From contig NZ_JBNPXI010000003.1 of the NCBI RefSeq assembly GCF_050433385.1, positions 124,001 to 188,000 of the forward strand: a DNA stretch of 64,000 bases, written 5' to 3'. The translations under genes were made by a program, and so were the position numbers. This stretch comes from Brassicibacter mesophilus. GTDB taxonomy: Bacteria; Bacillota; Clostridia; Tissierellales; Proteiniboraceae. The notes beneath the pieces were generated by a model. It was not told the origin of the DNA and ran no database searches. It worked only from the letters and a program-made list of their open reading frames with translations. Every line of letters begins with the position of its first letter. Position 1 is the stretch's first letter. Shown here piece after piece: positions 41,671-50,014 of this stretch.

Positions 41671-42889
41671 TACAGCACCAGCTTCGATTAGAGAAAAGGT
41701 GTCATTTGTAGATTCAAAAAAAATTGAAATAATAAATTATTTATTAGATTATGAGATAAAAGAGGTTGTTATAGTTTCTACATGTAATAGAAGTGAGATA
41801 TATATAGTAGATACTAAGAAAGATATAGATAATAAGATTGAAATTGTTAAGAAACTGTATTCTAGCTTTGCTCAAATTCAATTAGCTGATGATTTTCTTT
41901 TTGTTAAAAAAGGATATGAAGCAGTATATCATTTATTTGCGGTTACTACAGGATTAAAGTCGATAGTTTTAGGAGAAGACCAGATTCTAGGACAAGTAAA
42001 GGATGCACATTTATTTTCAATGAATCTAGGAGCCAGTAAAAAAATACTAAATAAATTATTTAGGGAGGCTGTAACTACTGCTAAAAATATAAAGAACAAC
42101 TTGAAAATATCAGAATATCCTCTTTCAATTAGCTATATAGGAGTCAAATTTTTAAAAGAAAAAATAGGTAGCTTAAAGGGAAAAAAAGCTCTAATAATAG
42201 GTATTGGAGAAATGGGAAAGCTTTCTCTCAAGTATCTTATGGAAGAGGAGTTAGAAAAAATATATTTAACAAATAGAACTTGTAAAAAAATTTTGGAAAT
42301 ATTAGATTATTATCCAAGTATTACACCTGTAGAATATGATGATAGGTATTCAATTCTAAAGGAAGTTGATATTTTGATTAGTGCTACTTCATCATCCCAT
42401 ACAATAATAAAAAAAGAAAACATGCTTGATTCAGATAGAGAACTTTATATAATGGATATGGCAATGCCAAGAGATGTAGATGAAAAAGTAGTAGAGATTA
42501 GTAATATAAGACTATATAATATTGATGATTTAAATAAAGTTTCAAATGATAATGAAAAAAGGCGAAGAGAGCTTTGTAATAAGGCTGAAGCAATAATAAA
42601 AAAAGATATAGATGAATTTGTTTCATGGGTCAACATGTCTAAGGTGGACCCTGTTATAAAAACATTAAATGAACAGTGTAATAAAATAGAAAATGATACC
42701 TTAGAGTATTTATATAGAAAGCTTGACCTGAATTCTAGAGATAAGAAGATAGTTCAGAAAATGGTTAATTCTGCTTTAAAACGAATCTTACGAAAACCAA
42801 TTATTAATCTAAAGAAGATAGAAGACCAGATTATGTTAGAAGAGTATATTGAAGTAATAGAAGATTTATTTGACTTTGGGATGGAGTGA
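41639..42889 (+). CDS. hemA: Glutamyl-tRNA reductase
   Basis: 416 residues from a TTG at 41639, 7 nt behind TGGAGG; an ATG at 41618 lies before that ribosome binding site. It makes glutamate-1-semialdehyde from glutamyl-tRNA, first step of C5 tetrapyrrole synthesis. AVIGVNHNTAPASIREKVSF at residues 4-23, nucleophile C49 in VSTCNRSEIY, GEDQILGQVKDA near 111-122, Rossmann GIGEMGKLSLKYL and the C-terminal dimerisation helix. Overlaps cbiO by 32 nt. Confidence 0.95.
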   Translation: MKIAVIGVNHNTAPASIREKVSFVDSKKIEIINYLLDYEIKEVVIVSTCNRSEIYIVDTKKDIDNKIEIVKKLYSSFAQIQLADDFLFVKKGYEAVYHLFAVTTGLKSIVLGEDQILGQVKDAHLFSMNLGASKKILNKLFREAVTTAKNIKNNLKISEYPLSISYIGVKFLKEKIGSLKGKKALIIGIGEMGKLSLKYLMEEELEKIYLTNRTCKKILEILDYYPSITPVEYDDRYSILKEVDILISATSSSHTIIKKENMLDSDRELYIMDMAMPRDVDEKVVEISNIRLYNIDDLNKVSNDNEKRRRELCNKAEAIIKKDIDEFVSWVNMSKVDPVIKTLNEQCNKIENDTLEYLYRKLDLNSRDKKIVQKMVNSALKRILRKPIINLKKIEDQIMLEEYIEVIEDLFDFGME

Positions 42890-42893
42890 TGAC

Positions 42894-43496
42894 TTGTTTT
42901 ATCCTGTGATGATTAACTTAGAAAATAAGAATATTACAGTTATAGGCGGAGGAAATGTTGCTTTAAGAAAGATTACTAAACTTTTGGAATACAATTTAAA
43001 AGTTAAAGTAGTAAGTCCATTTTTTGTTGATGGCTTTGATTTATTAAAAGAAAAGTTAGAGATAATAACTGATGAATTTAAAGAGGAATATATAAAAGAT
43101 TCCTTTTTAGTAATAGCAGCTACTTCTTCTAAAACAGTAAATAATGGCATATTAGTTTATTGTAATAAAAATAATATACTATGCAATATAGTTGATAATT
43201 ATAAAATGTCCGATTTTATAATACCTTCAAGCATAAAAAGGGGTAGTCTTGTAATTTCTGTATCTACAGAAGGCAAAAGTCCTTCATTGTCTTCAAATAT
43301 AATTAGGCAATTAGAAAACAAGTATACAGAGAAATATGACTGCCATGTGGAATTATTAGGTCAGATAAGAGAGTTAGTATTAAGAAAATGTGAGGATAAA
43401 AATCGGAGAAAAACAATTCTTAATGAAATAATTAGTTTAAATATAGAAGAGCTTGAAAAAAGGAGAATGTATTATGAAAATTGTAGTAGGATCTAG
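42894..43496 (+). CDS. Precorrin-2 dehydrogenase (CysG N-terminal/Met8-like)
   Basis: 200 residues from a TTG at 42894 (GGGATGGAGTGATGAC upstream). It oxidises precorrin-2 to sirohydrochlorin, the substrate of CbiX. FYPVMINLENKNITVIGGGN contains the NAD-binding GGGN at residues 17-20, then VALRKITKLLEY, VIAATSSKTVN and FIIPSSIKRGSLVISVSTEGKSP, standard for the family. No methyltransferase domain is fused; that activity is in cobA-hemD two genes on. Overlaps hemC by 23 nt. Confidence 0.93.
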   Translation: MFYPVMINLENKNITVIGGGNVALRKITKLLEYNLKVKVVSPFFVDGFDLLKEKLEIITDEFKEEYIKDSFLVIAATSSKTVNNGILVYCNKNNILCNIVDNYKMSDFIIPSSIKRGSLVISVSTEGKSPSLSSNIIRQLENKYTEKYDCHVELLGQIRELVLRKCEDKNRRKTILNEIISLNIEELEKRRMYYENCSRI

Positions 43497-44379
43497 AGGG
43501 AGTAAGTTAGCGATAACACAAACTGAATGGGTTATAGGCGAACTTAAAAAGGTAGCTCCAGTAGCTGATTTTGAAATTAAGATAATAAAGACAAAAGGTG
43601 ATAAAATACAAAATGTAGCTTTAGATAAAATAGGCGATAAAGGACTTTTTGTAAAAGAGATAGAGTCGGAGCTTTTAGGAGGAACTATTGACATAGCAGT
43701 CCATAGCATGAAAGATATGCCATCTGTTATGCCAAAGGGACTTAAGCTTTGCAACACACCAAAAAGAGAAGATTTTAGAGATGTACTCATATTAAGAGAA
43801 GGATTAAAAAGCTTAGATGATGTACCTAATGGAGGTAAAATAGGGACAGGAAGTAAAAGAAGACAGTATCAAATATTAAGATATAGGCCAGATATTGAAA
43901 TAGTTCCTATAAGAGGAAATATTGATACTAGAATAAGAAAAATTGACGATGAACATCTTGATGGTATAATATTGGCTGCAGCCGGAGTTAAAAGAATGGG
44001 ATTAACCGAAAAGATAAGCTGTTATCTGTCAGAAAATATTATGCTTCCATCGCCTGCACAAGGTGCCTTAGCAATACAAATTAAAGAATGTAGAAAAGAC
44101 TTAGAGGATATAATAGACAAAATAGCTGATAGAAATGCACAAATACAGGTTACAGCTGAAAGAACGTTTTTAGAGGCTGTTAACGGAGGATGTCACATAC
44201 CAATAGGGGCACTATGTACTATAGAAGGTGATAGGATAAAGCTTGATGGGTTATTAGGAACAACTGATGGAGGTATAATTATTAGAAAAACTATGGATGG
44301 CATAATTGGGGAGGAAGAAAAAATAGCTAAAGATCTGGCTTATTTGATTATGAAGGAGATTGGTAGTAATGAACGGTAA
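43474..44379 (+). CDS. hemC: Hydroxymethylbilane synthase
   Basis: 301 residues from the ATG at 43474 (AAAAGGAGAATGTATT upstream). It links four porphobilinogens. VVGSRGSKLAITQTEWVI at residues 4-21, FVKEIESELLGGTIDIAVHS near 53-72, MKDMPSVMP, and the Cys that carries the dipyrromethane cofactor, C240 in VNGGCHIPIGAL. Normal length. Overlaps the next gene by 11 nt. Confidence 0.96.
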   Translation: MKIVVGSRGSKLAITQTEWVIGELKKVAPVADFEIKIIKTKGDKIQNVALDKIGDKGLFVKEIESELLGGTIDIAVHSMKDMPSVMPKGLKLCNTPKREDFRDVLILREGLKSLDDVPNGGKIGTGSKRRQYQILRYRPDIEIVPIRGNIDTRIRKIDDEHLDGIILAAAGVKRMGLTEKISCYLSENIMLPSPAQGALAIQIKECRKDLEDIIDKIADRNAQIQVTAERTFLEAVNGGCHIPIGALCTIEGDRIKLDGLLGTTDGGIIIRKTMDGIIGEEEKIAKDLAYLIMKEIGSNER

Positions 44380-45898
44380 GGTTTATTTAGTAGGTGCAGG
44401 CCCAGGAGATTATAAGCTATTGACTATAAAAGGTCTTGAAGCAATAAAAGCTTCTGACGTGATAATATATGATAGATTAATAAATAATAAGTTATTAAAA
44501 TATGCAAAAGATAACTGCGAATTAATATATGTTGGTAAAGAGTCAAGTAATCATACATTAAGTCAAGAAAACATAAATAAGCTTATAGCAGATAAAGCTG
44601 TAGAAGGAAAAGTAGTTGCTAGATTAAAAGGTGGAGATCCTTATGTCTTTGGAAGAGGTGGAGAGGAAGGTGAGTATCTTTATAATAATGGAGTAGACTT
44701 TGAAGTAGTGCCAGGAATTACTTCTGCTATTGGTGGATTATGTTATGCAGGAATACCTATTACACATAGGGGAATTTCAACTTCATTTCATGTAATAACT
44801 GGACATCTTATGGAAGACAGTGAGGAGCTGGATTGGAAGGCTATAGCTTCTTTAAAAGGAACCTTGGTTTTTCTGATGGGTATGAGTAATCTACAGAAAA
44901 TCGTGCATAATCTTTTATGCAATGGGATGAGTTCTAGTACACCTGTAGCTATTATAAATTATGCTACTTTACCAAAGCAAAAGGTGTTGACTGCAACATT
45001 GGAAGATGTATATCAGAGAGTAATTAGTGAAAATATTAAGTCTCCTAGTCTTATAGTGGTAGGTGAAGTAGTAGGACTTAGAGAGACCCTTAATTTTTTT
45101 GAAGAGAAAACTTTATTTGGGAAAAATATTGTTGTCACAAGATCAAGAACACAAAATAGTTCTTTAGTAGATGAAATAAACAATTTAGGTGGAAATGCAA
45201 TAGAAATTCCTACTATAAAGATAAATAAAATTGCTTCTAACAAAAGATTAAAAGATGCTATTGATAACATTGAAAAGTATAATTATATATTGCTAACAAG
45301 TGTAAATGGAGTAGATATATTCTTAAATACTCTTTTTGATATGGGGTATGATAGCAGAAGACTTGCACATTGTAAGATAGTATCTATTGGACCTGCTACA
45401 TCTGAAGAGTTGAAAAAATGGGGAATAAGAGCAGATTTTACTCCTGAGAAATATGTAGCTGAATACATTTATGATATGTTGAAGGATGAAATAAAGTCAA
45501 CTGATAATATACTAGTTCCTCGTGCTAAAGAGGCTAGAAAGTATCTTGTAGATTCTCTAAAAGAAATTTGTAGTGTTGATGAAATACAGATTTATTGCAC
45601 AGATATTGAAAATACTGATATTGAGCTAGAGAATTTGATAGACTCTGATGAAGTTGACTACATTACATTTACAAGCTCATCTACAGTAAAAAATTTGCTT
45701 GCTATATTGGGTAGTAAAAATATTGAAAAGTTAAAAAAGGTAAAGCTTATTTCAATTGGTCCAGTTACTTCTAAAACCATAAAGTCTTATGGATTAGAGG
45801 TGTATAAAGAGGCTGAAGTTTATACAATAAATGGGATATTAGATTGTATTATAGATGACATAAGGAGTGGTGCAAATGCAAATGATAAAAAGGCCTAG
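44369..45898 (+). CDS. cobA-hemD: Uroporphyrinogen-III C-methyltransferase / uroporphyrinogen-III synthase fusion
   Basis: 509 residues from the ATG at 44369 (AAGGAGATTGGTAGTA upstream). Residues 1-245 are SUMT/CobA: YLVGAGPGDYKLLTIKGLEA, RLKGGDPYVFGRGGEEGEY and VPGITSAIGGLCYAGIPITH. Residues about 250-505 are HemD: NIVVTRSRTQNSSLVDEI, ILLTSVNGVDIFL, ISIGPATSEELKKWGI and ITFTSSSTVKNLLAILG. One protein thus closes the ring and methylates it to precorrin-2, a fusion common in clostridia. Overlaps hemB by 23 nt. Confidence 0.95.
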   Translation: MNGKVYLVGAGPGDYKLLTIKGLEAIKASDVIIYDRLINNKLLKYAKDNCELIYVGKESSNHTLSQENINKLIADKAVEGKVVARLKGGDPYVFGRGGEEGEYLYNNGVDFEVVPGITSAIGGLCYAGIPITHRGISTSFHVITGHLMEDSEELDWKAIASLKGTLVFLMGMSNLQKIVHNLLCNGMSSSTPVAIINYATLPKQKVLTATLEDVYQRVISENIKSPSLIVVGEVVGLRETLNFFEEKTLFGKNIVVTRSRTQNSSLVDEINNLGGNAIEIPTIKINKIASNKRLKDAIDNIEKYNYILLTSVNGVDIFLNTLFDMGYDSRRLAHCKIVSIGPATSEELKKWGIRADFTPEKYVAEYIYDMLKDEIKSTDNILVPRAKEARKYLVDSLKEICSVDEIQIYCTDIENTDIELENLIDSDEVDYITFTSSSTVKNLLAILGSKNIEKLKKVKLISIGPVTSKTIKSYGLEVYKEAEVYTINGILDCIIDDIRSGANANDKKA

Positions 45899-46859
45899 AA
45901 GATTAAGAACAAATGAAGCAATAAGAGCTTTAGTAAGAGAGACAAAGCTGAGTATAGATGATTTGGTATACCCCTTATTTGTAGTAGAAGGTGAAGGAAT
46001 AAAAGAAGAGATAAAATCTTTACCAGATAATTACCATTTCTCTATAGATAAATTGATTGAAGAGATTAATGAGGCAAAAGAATTAGGAATTAAAAGTTTC
46101 TTAATATTTGGTGTTCCTCAAAAAAAGGACAAGCTTGGCTGTGAAGCATATACAACTGATGGAATTGTCCAAAAAGCAGTAAGAGAGATAAAAAAGTATT
46201 GTCCAGATGTATTAGTAATAACAGATATATGCATGTGTCAATATACTGACCATGGTCACTGTGGTATTCTTACAGAAAAAGGAATTGTCGATAATGATGA
46301 AACATTAAAGTATCTTGCTGACATAGCTATAAGTCATGTTGAAGCAGGAGCAGACATGGTTGCACCATCAGATATGATGGATGGAAGAGTTGGATATATT
46401 AGAAAAAGATTAGACGAGAAAGGATATAGTAATGTTTCTATAATGGCATATAGCGCAAAATATGCATCTGCATTTTATGGACCCTTTAGAGAAGCTGCTC
46501 ATTCAGCACCTTCGTTTGGAGATAGAAAGACTTATCAGATGGACCCTGCTAACAGTAAAGAAGCCTTAATAGAAGTTGGTTTAGATATAGAAGAGGGTGC
46601 AGATATAGTTATGGTAAAGCCGGCACTTTCTTATCTTGATGTTATTAAAAGTGTAAAAGATAATTTTAATGCACCTGTTGCAGCATATAATGTAAGTGGA
46701 GAATATGCTATGTTGAAGCTTGCTGTAGGCAATGGATTGCTTTCTGAAGATGCTATTATGGAAGCAATATTGTCTATTAAAAGAGCAGGGGCTGATATAA
46801 TAATAACTTACTTTGCAAAGCATATAGCTAGAAAATTGAATGAGAAGGAGAAATTTTAA
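45876..46859 (+). CDS. hemB: Porphobilinogen synthase (delta-aminolevulinate dehydratase)
   Basis: 327 residues; ATG at 45876 lies 8 nt behind TAAGGAG (GTG at 45867 and ATG at 45882 are in frame). RPRRLRTNEAIRALVRET near residues 5-22; zinc-binding cysteines in DICMCQYTDHGHCG near 118-131, so the zinc-dependent type; catalytic lysine K248 in IVMVKPALSYLD and the other in AYSAKYASAFYGPFR. Stop overlaps hemL start by one base. The gene order hemA-(cysG)-hemC-cobA/hemD-hemB-hemL is common in clostridia. Confidence 0.96.
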   Translation: MQMIKRPRRLRTNEAIRALVRETKLSIDDLVYPLFVVEGEGIKEEIKSLPDNYHFSIDKLIEEINEAKELGIKSFLIFGVPQKKDKLGCEAYTTDGIVQKAVREIKKYCPDVLVITDICMCQYTDHGHCGILTEKGIVDNDETLKYLADIAISHVEAGADMVAPSDMMDGRVGYIRKRLDEKGYSNVSIMAYSAKYASAFYGPFREAAHSAPSFGDRKTYQMDPANSKEALIEVGLDIEEGADIVMVKPALSYLDVIKSVKDNFNAPVAAYNVSGEYAMLKLAVGNGLLSEDAIMEAILSIKRAGADIIITYFAKHIARKLNEKEKF

Positions 46860-48160
46860 TGGGAAACGCTAAATCTCAAAAAATATATGAAGAAGCAAAA
46901 AAATATATACCAGGAGGAGTTAATAGTCCTGTTAGAGCATTTAAATCTGTTGGACTAGATCCTATTTTTATAGAAAAGGCTAAGGGAAGCAAAATATATG
47001 ATGTTGATGGGAATTGCTATATAGACTATATTTGTTCTTGGGGCCCATTGATTTTAGGACATAGCAACGAGGAAATATTGCAAGGAGTAGACGAAGTAAT
47101 CAGAAAAGGTACAAGCTATGGAGTACCTTCAGCAATAGAGGTTGATATGGCAAAGCTTATAGTTGAAGCATATCCATCGGTAGAAATGGTGAGGATGGTT
47201 AATTCAGGAACAGAGGCTACTATGAGTGCATTAAGAGTTGCAAGAGCATACACAAACAGAAGTAAAATTGTAAAATTTGAAGGCTGTTATCATGGACATT
47301 CTGACTCACTACTAGTAAAGTCAGGTTCGGGAACTATTACGTTTGGAGTACCTACAAGTCCAGGGGTGCCACAGGACACCATTAAAGATACCATTGTTTG
47401 TAGATATAATGATTTAGAATCGGTAAAGAGTGTATTTGAGCAAAATGGTGATGATATTGCTGCTGTTATAGTTGAGCCGGTAGCAGGAAATATGGGACTT
47501 GTTCCAGCAGATAAAGAATTTTTACTATTCTTAAAAGATATAACAGAAAAGCATGGTTCAGTATTAATATTTGATGAAGTAATAACTGGATTTAGACTTG
47601 CATATGGAGGAGCACAGCAAGTTTATGATATACAGCCTGATATGACATGCTTTGGCAAAATAATAGGAGGAGGCCTTCCTGTTGGAGCTTACGGTGGTAA
47701 GAAGGAAATAATGGAAATGGTGTCACCTGTAGGTCCAGTATATCAAGCAGGTACACTATCAGGAAATCCACTTGCTATGTATATGGGTTATAGAACTATT
47801 AATATTTTAAAAGATAATAAGGATATTTATCAGCAGCTGGAGCAGAAAGCTAAGAAGCTAGAGGGAGGCTTTAATAAAAGTATTAGTGAGTTAGGAATAA
47901 ATGCTATAGTAGTTAGAGTTAAAGGTATGCTTTGCTTATTTTTTGCAGATACACCTTTAAGAAACTATGATGATGTTTTGAAATGCGATACAGAAATGTA
48001 TGCCTTGTTTTTTAGAGAAATGTTAAAAAGAGGAATGCTGCTTCCTCCAGCTCAATTCGAAGGTATATTTTTATCTACTGCTCATACAGATGAAGATATA
48101 GAAAAAACAATAGAAGCAGCTCATGAAGTATTAACATATATAAGAGAAACACTTAAGTAG
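46859..48160 (+). CDS. hemL: Glutamate-1-semialdehyde 2,1-aminomutase
   Basis: 433 residues, normal length, PLP fold I. It turns glutamate-1-semialdehyde into 5-aminolevulinate. YIPGGVNSPVRAFKSVG near residues 17-33, RMVNSGTEATMSALRVARA near 117-135, FDEVITGFRLAYGG near 239-252 and PLP lysine K267 in CFGKIIGGGLPVGAYGG. Last tetrapyrrole gene in the window. No hemE, hemG/N or hemH is nearby, so this set appears dedicated to corrinoid (and possibly siroheme) supply. Confidence 0.97.
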   Translation: MGNAKSQKIYEEAKKYIPGGVNSPVRAFKSVGLDPIFIEKAKGSKIYDVDGNCYIDYICSWGPLILGHSNEEILQGVDEVIRKGTSYGVPSAIEVDMAKLIVEAYPSVEMVRMVNSGTEATMSALRVARAYTNRSKIVKFEGCYHGHSDSLLVKSGSGTITFGVPTSPGVPQDTIKDTIVCRYNDLESVKSVFEQNGDDIAAVIVEPVAGNMGLVPADKEFLLFLKDITEKHGSVLIFDEVITGFRLAYGGAQQVYDIQPDMTCFGKIIGGGLPVGAYGGKKEIMEMVSPVGPVYQAGTLSGNPLAMYMGYRTINILKDNKDIYQQLEQKAKKLEGGFNKSISELGINAIVVRVKGMLCLFFADTPLRNYDDVLKCDTEMYALFFREMLKRGMLLPPAQFEGIFLSTAHTDEDIEKTIEAAHEVLTYIRETLK

Positions 48161-48264
48161 CTGTATCTCTAAAGCTCTTATGAACAGGACTGATATTTGC
48201 CCCTTTATAGTAATTGAAAAAAATGTCTAAGAATGCTACTATGATTATAAGGGGGTAATAGTAT

Positions 48265-48711
48265 ATGGATAATATTTGGAGTATAGTTATTGTTCAAGGA
48301 GCTATATATAAAGAAGATAAATGGCTTATGATAAAAAGAAGTGAAAATGAAGAGCATGCCCCTGGAATAATCTCTTTTGTTGGAGGAAAGCTAGAGAATA
48401 AAGGAGACGAACAGGATGTTCTTGAAAAGACATTGAAAAGAGAGATTATGGAAGAAGTAGGAATAGAAATAAGTAATGATATAAGGTATATAGAGAGTAA
48501 ATCTTTTGTTTCAGATGGTGGGGATCCGATTGTGGAAGTAATTTTTTTATGCAGATATAAAAGTGGACAACCTTATTGTGCTGATACTGACGAAGTAGCA
48601 GAGATTTACTGGATGTCGATTGATGAAATTATTCGCAATGAAAAAACACCTATATGGGTAAAAGAAGGCATACAGAAAGCGGAGCAACTGAGATTAAATA
48701 TTATAGCCTGA
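48265..48711 (+). CDS. NUDIX hydrolase
   Basis: 148 residues. Nudix box near residues 32-58: GGKLENKGDE, then LKREIMEEVGIEI; REIMEEVGI fits the core, while the glutamate seven residues before RE is shifted or replaced by Asp, a mild deviation. It hydrolyses a nucleoside diphosphate-X compound, identity unknown. ATG behind AAGGGGGTAATAGTAT. A possible promoter (TTGAAA 48213-48218, TACTAT 48237-48242) lies in the gap after hemL, so it is probably outside the B12 regulon. A strong terminator follows. Confidence 0.88.
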   Translation: MDNIWSIVIVQGAIYKEDKWLMIKRSENEEHAPGIISFVGGKLENKGDEQDVLEKTLKREIMEEVGIEISNDIRYIESKSFVSDGGDPIVEVIFLCRYKSGQPYCADTDEVAEIYWMSIDEIIRNEKTPIWVKEGIQKAEQLRLNIIA

Positions 48712-48735
48712 CAGAGTGATTCTGTCAGGCTTTTT
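48705..48735 (+). terminator. Rho-independent terminator after the NUDIX gene
   Basis: AGCCTGACAGA (48705-48715) pairs with TCTGTCAGGCT (48721-48731), five-base loop, then TTTTT. The stop codon of the NUDIX gene lies within the 5' arm. Confidence 0.93.
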
Positions 48736-48758
48736 CTATAAAATTTTCCAAAAAACTA

Positions 48759-48788
48759 TTGACTTAGAAGATTATCTAATCATATAAT
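48759..48788 (+). promoter_or_regulatory. Promoter of the ArsR/MFS pair
   Basis: TTGACT (48759-48764), 18-bp spacer, TATAAT (48783-48788). The first palindromic operator fills the spacer and the second starts just after the -10 element, so bound protein would block RNA polymerase. Confidence 0.8.
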
Positions 48789-48808
48789 GATGTTAGAAGG
48801 TTATCTAA
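48764..48808 (+). promoter_or_regulatory. Tandem operator TTAGA-N6-TCTAA upstream of the ArsR regulator
   Basis: Two 16-bp palindromes, TTAGAAGATTATCTAA at 48764-48779 and TTAGAAGGTTATCTAA at 48793-48808, differ by one base and start 29 bp apart. A further half site TTAGA lies at 48821-48825. The positions on either side of the -10 hexamer and the ArsR-type gene downstream make autoregulation the simplest reading. Confidence 0.75.
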
Positions 48809-48904
48809 TTGTCATTCGGATTAGATAGTCATTAAATTATTGTTTAAATCAACAATATATTATTAAAAATTATATACAATAAGTAGACTTTAGGAGGGTA
48901 TGCG

Positions 48905-49978
48905 TTGAAAATAAGGTTTGATCCAAAGATAGGAGAAGTAAATGATTTCTTTTCATTTTTGTATTGGGTATATAATTCTGATGAGATTAATAAACAATTT
49001 GAGGAATATGAATTAGAATCAAATGAAGATTATGAAAGCTTTATAAGAAAGGTAAAGCAGGATGAATATGTACAGAATGAAAAATTGAAATCGTACTACA
49101 GTATGGAAATTGGATTAGCTGATGTTTTTTTATTGTATTCTGAAATATGGGAGTATCCAGAAATAGATGAATGTCTAAACTTTATAAAGAAGTTAGATAA
49201 GAATACCCTAAGATTTAGATTAATAAGAGAGATAATTAGATGTGGAAAAAATGGTAATGAGCTAGAAGAGATTAATAAGCGAGCAAAAGAAATTGCAATA
49301 GATGAGCATAAGAGTATCACTTTTATTAAGGATTTAGATTATGATTCAGGTTTAAAATGGGACTTATTTTGTTTCTTACAAGAGCCTGAGAAATACAGAG
49401 ATGATTACGTCAGCCTTATGCAGAATTTAATACCGGTGTTCTATAAGTATTATGAGCCAGAAAGAAAAGAGATTAATGCGTTTAATAAACATATTGAAAA
49501 GAATTTTAATGACAAAGGAATTAATTTTCTTAAACAATTCACTGGTAAATTTTTTAAATACGAAATATATGAAGAAGTTTTTATAACTACTAGCTACGTT
49601 AACTACTATTCACTTATGTTTAAGGTCTCAGGTCATTCGAGCTATATTTATCTAGGATTAGGCTTTGAGGAATCTATCAAGCAGTATAAGGGAGGAGAAG
49701 AAGATAAGCTAAAAAAATATGTTAATATATTTAAAAACTTTTCGGATACTACTAGATTTCAAATACTTAAGCTTATAGTTGAGGATGAAGAATACTGTAG
49801 TAAAGATATTGCTGAAAAGCTTGGAATTACTGGAGCCACAGTTTCATATCATATCAATAATCTTTGTTCTGCAGAATTAGTTATAATAGATAGGAAAGAC
49901 AGGAAAAATATCTACACTGTAAATAAAGACGTTATTAGAGATGGAATAGAGTTTTTAATTAAAGAGCTTAAGCTATAA
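48905..49978 (+). CDS. ArsR-family regulator with large N-terminal domain
   Basis: 357 residues from a TTG behind AGGAGGGTATGCG. The last 85 residues are a winged helix of the ArsR type: FKNFSDTTRFQILKLIVEDE, then YCSKDIAEKLGITGATVSYHINNLCSAEL (recognition helix GATVSYHINNL) and IIDRKDRKNIYTV. The first 270 residues are an acidic, alpha-helical domain with no motif I recognise (FFSFLYWVYNSDEINKQF; LKKLDKNTLRFRLIREII-like helices). The same layout occurs in clostridial DUF5937-like regulators, but I am unsure of that name. It likely represses itself and the MFS gene 36 bp downstream, and releases upon ligand binding. Confidence 0.85.
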   Translation: MKIRFDPKIGEVNDFFSFLYWVYNSDEINKQFEEYELESNEDYESFIRKVKQDEYVQNEKLKSYYSMEIGLADVFLLYSEIWEYPEIDECLNFIKKLDKNTLRFRLIREIIRCGKNGNELEEINKRAKEIAIDEHKSITFIKDLDYDSGLKWDLFCFLQEPEKYRDDYVSLMQNLIPVFYKYYEPERKEINAFNKHIEKNFNDKGINFLKQFTGKFFKYEIYEEVFITTSYVNYYSLMFKVSGHSSYIYLGLGFEESIKQYKGGEEDKLKKYVNIFKNFSDTTRFQILKLIVEDEEYCSKDIAEKLGITGATVSYHINNLCSAELVIIDRKDRKNIYTVNKDVIRDGIEFLIKELKL

Positions 49979-50014
49979 GCTGTTATTTCATTATAAAGTC
50001 AGGGAGGCTATAAC

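Noticed and set aside
48764..48825. Short CRISPR-like repeat of TTAGAAG motifs
   Set aside because: Only two full copies and one half site, spaced for operators around a promoter; no cas genes.
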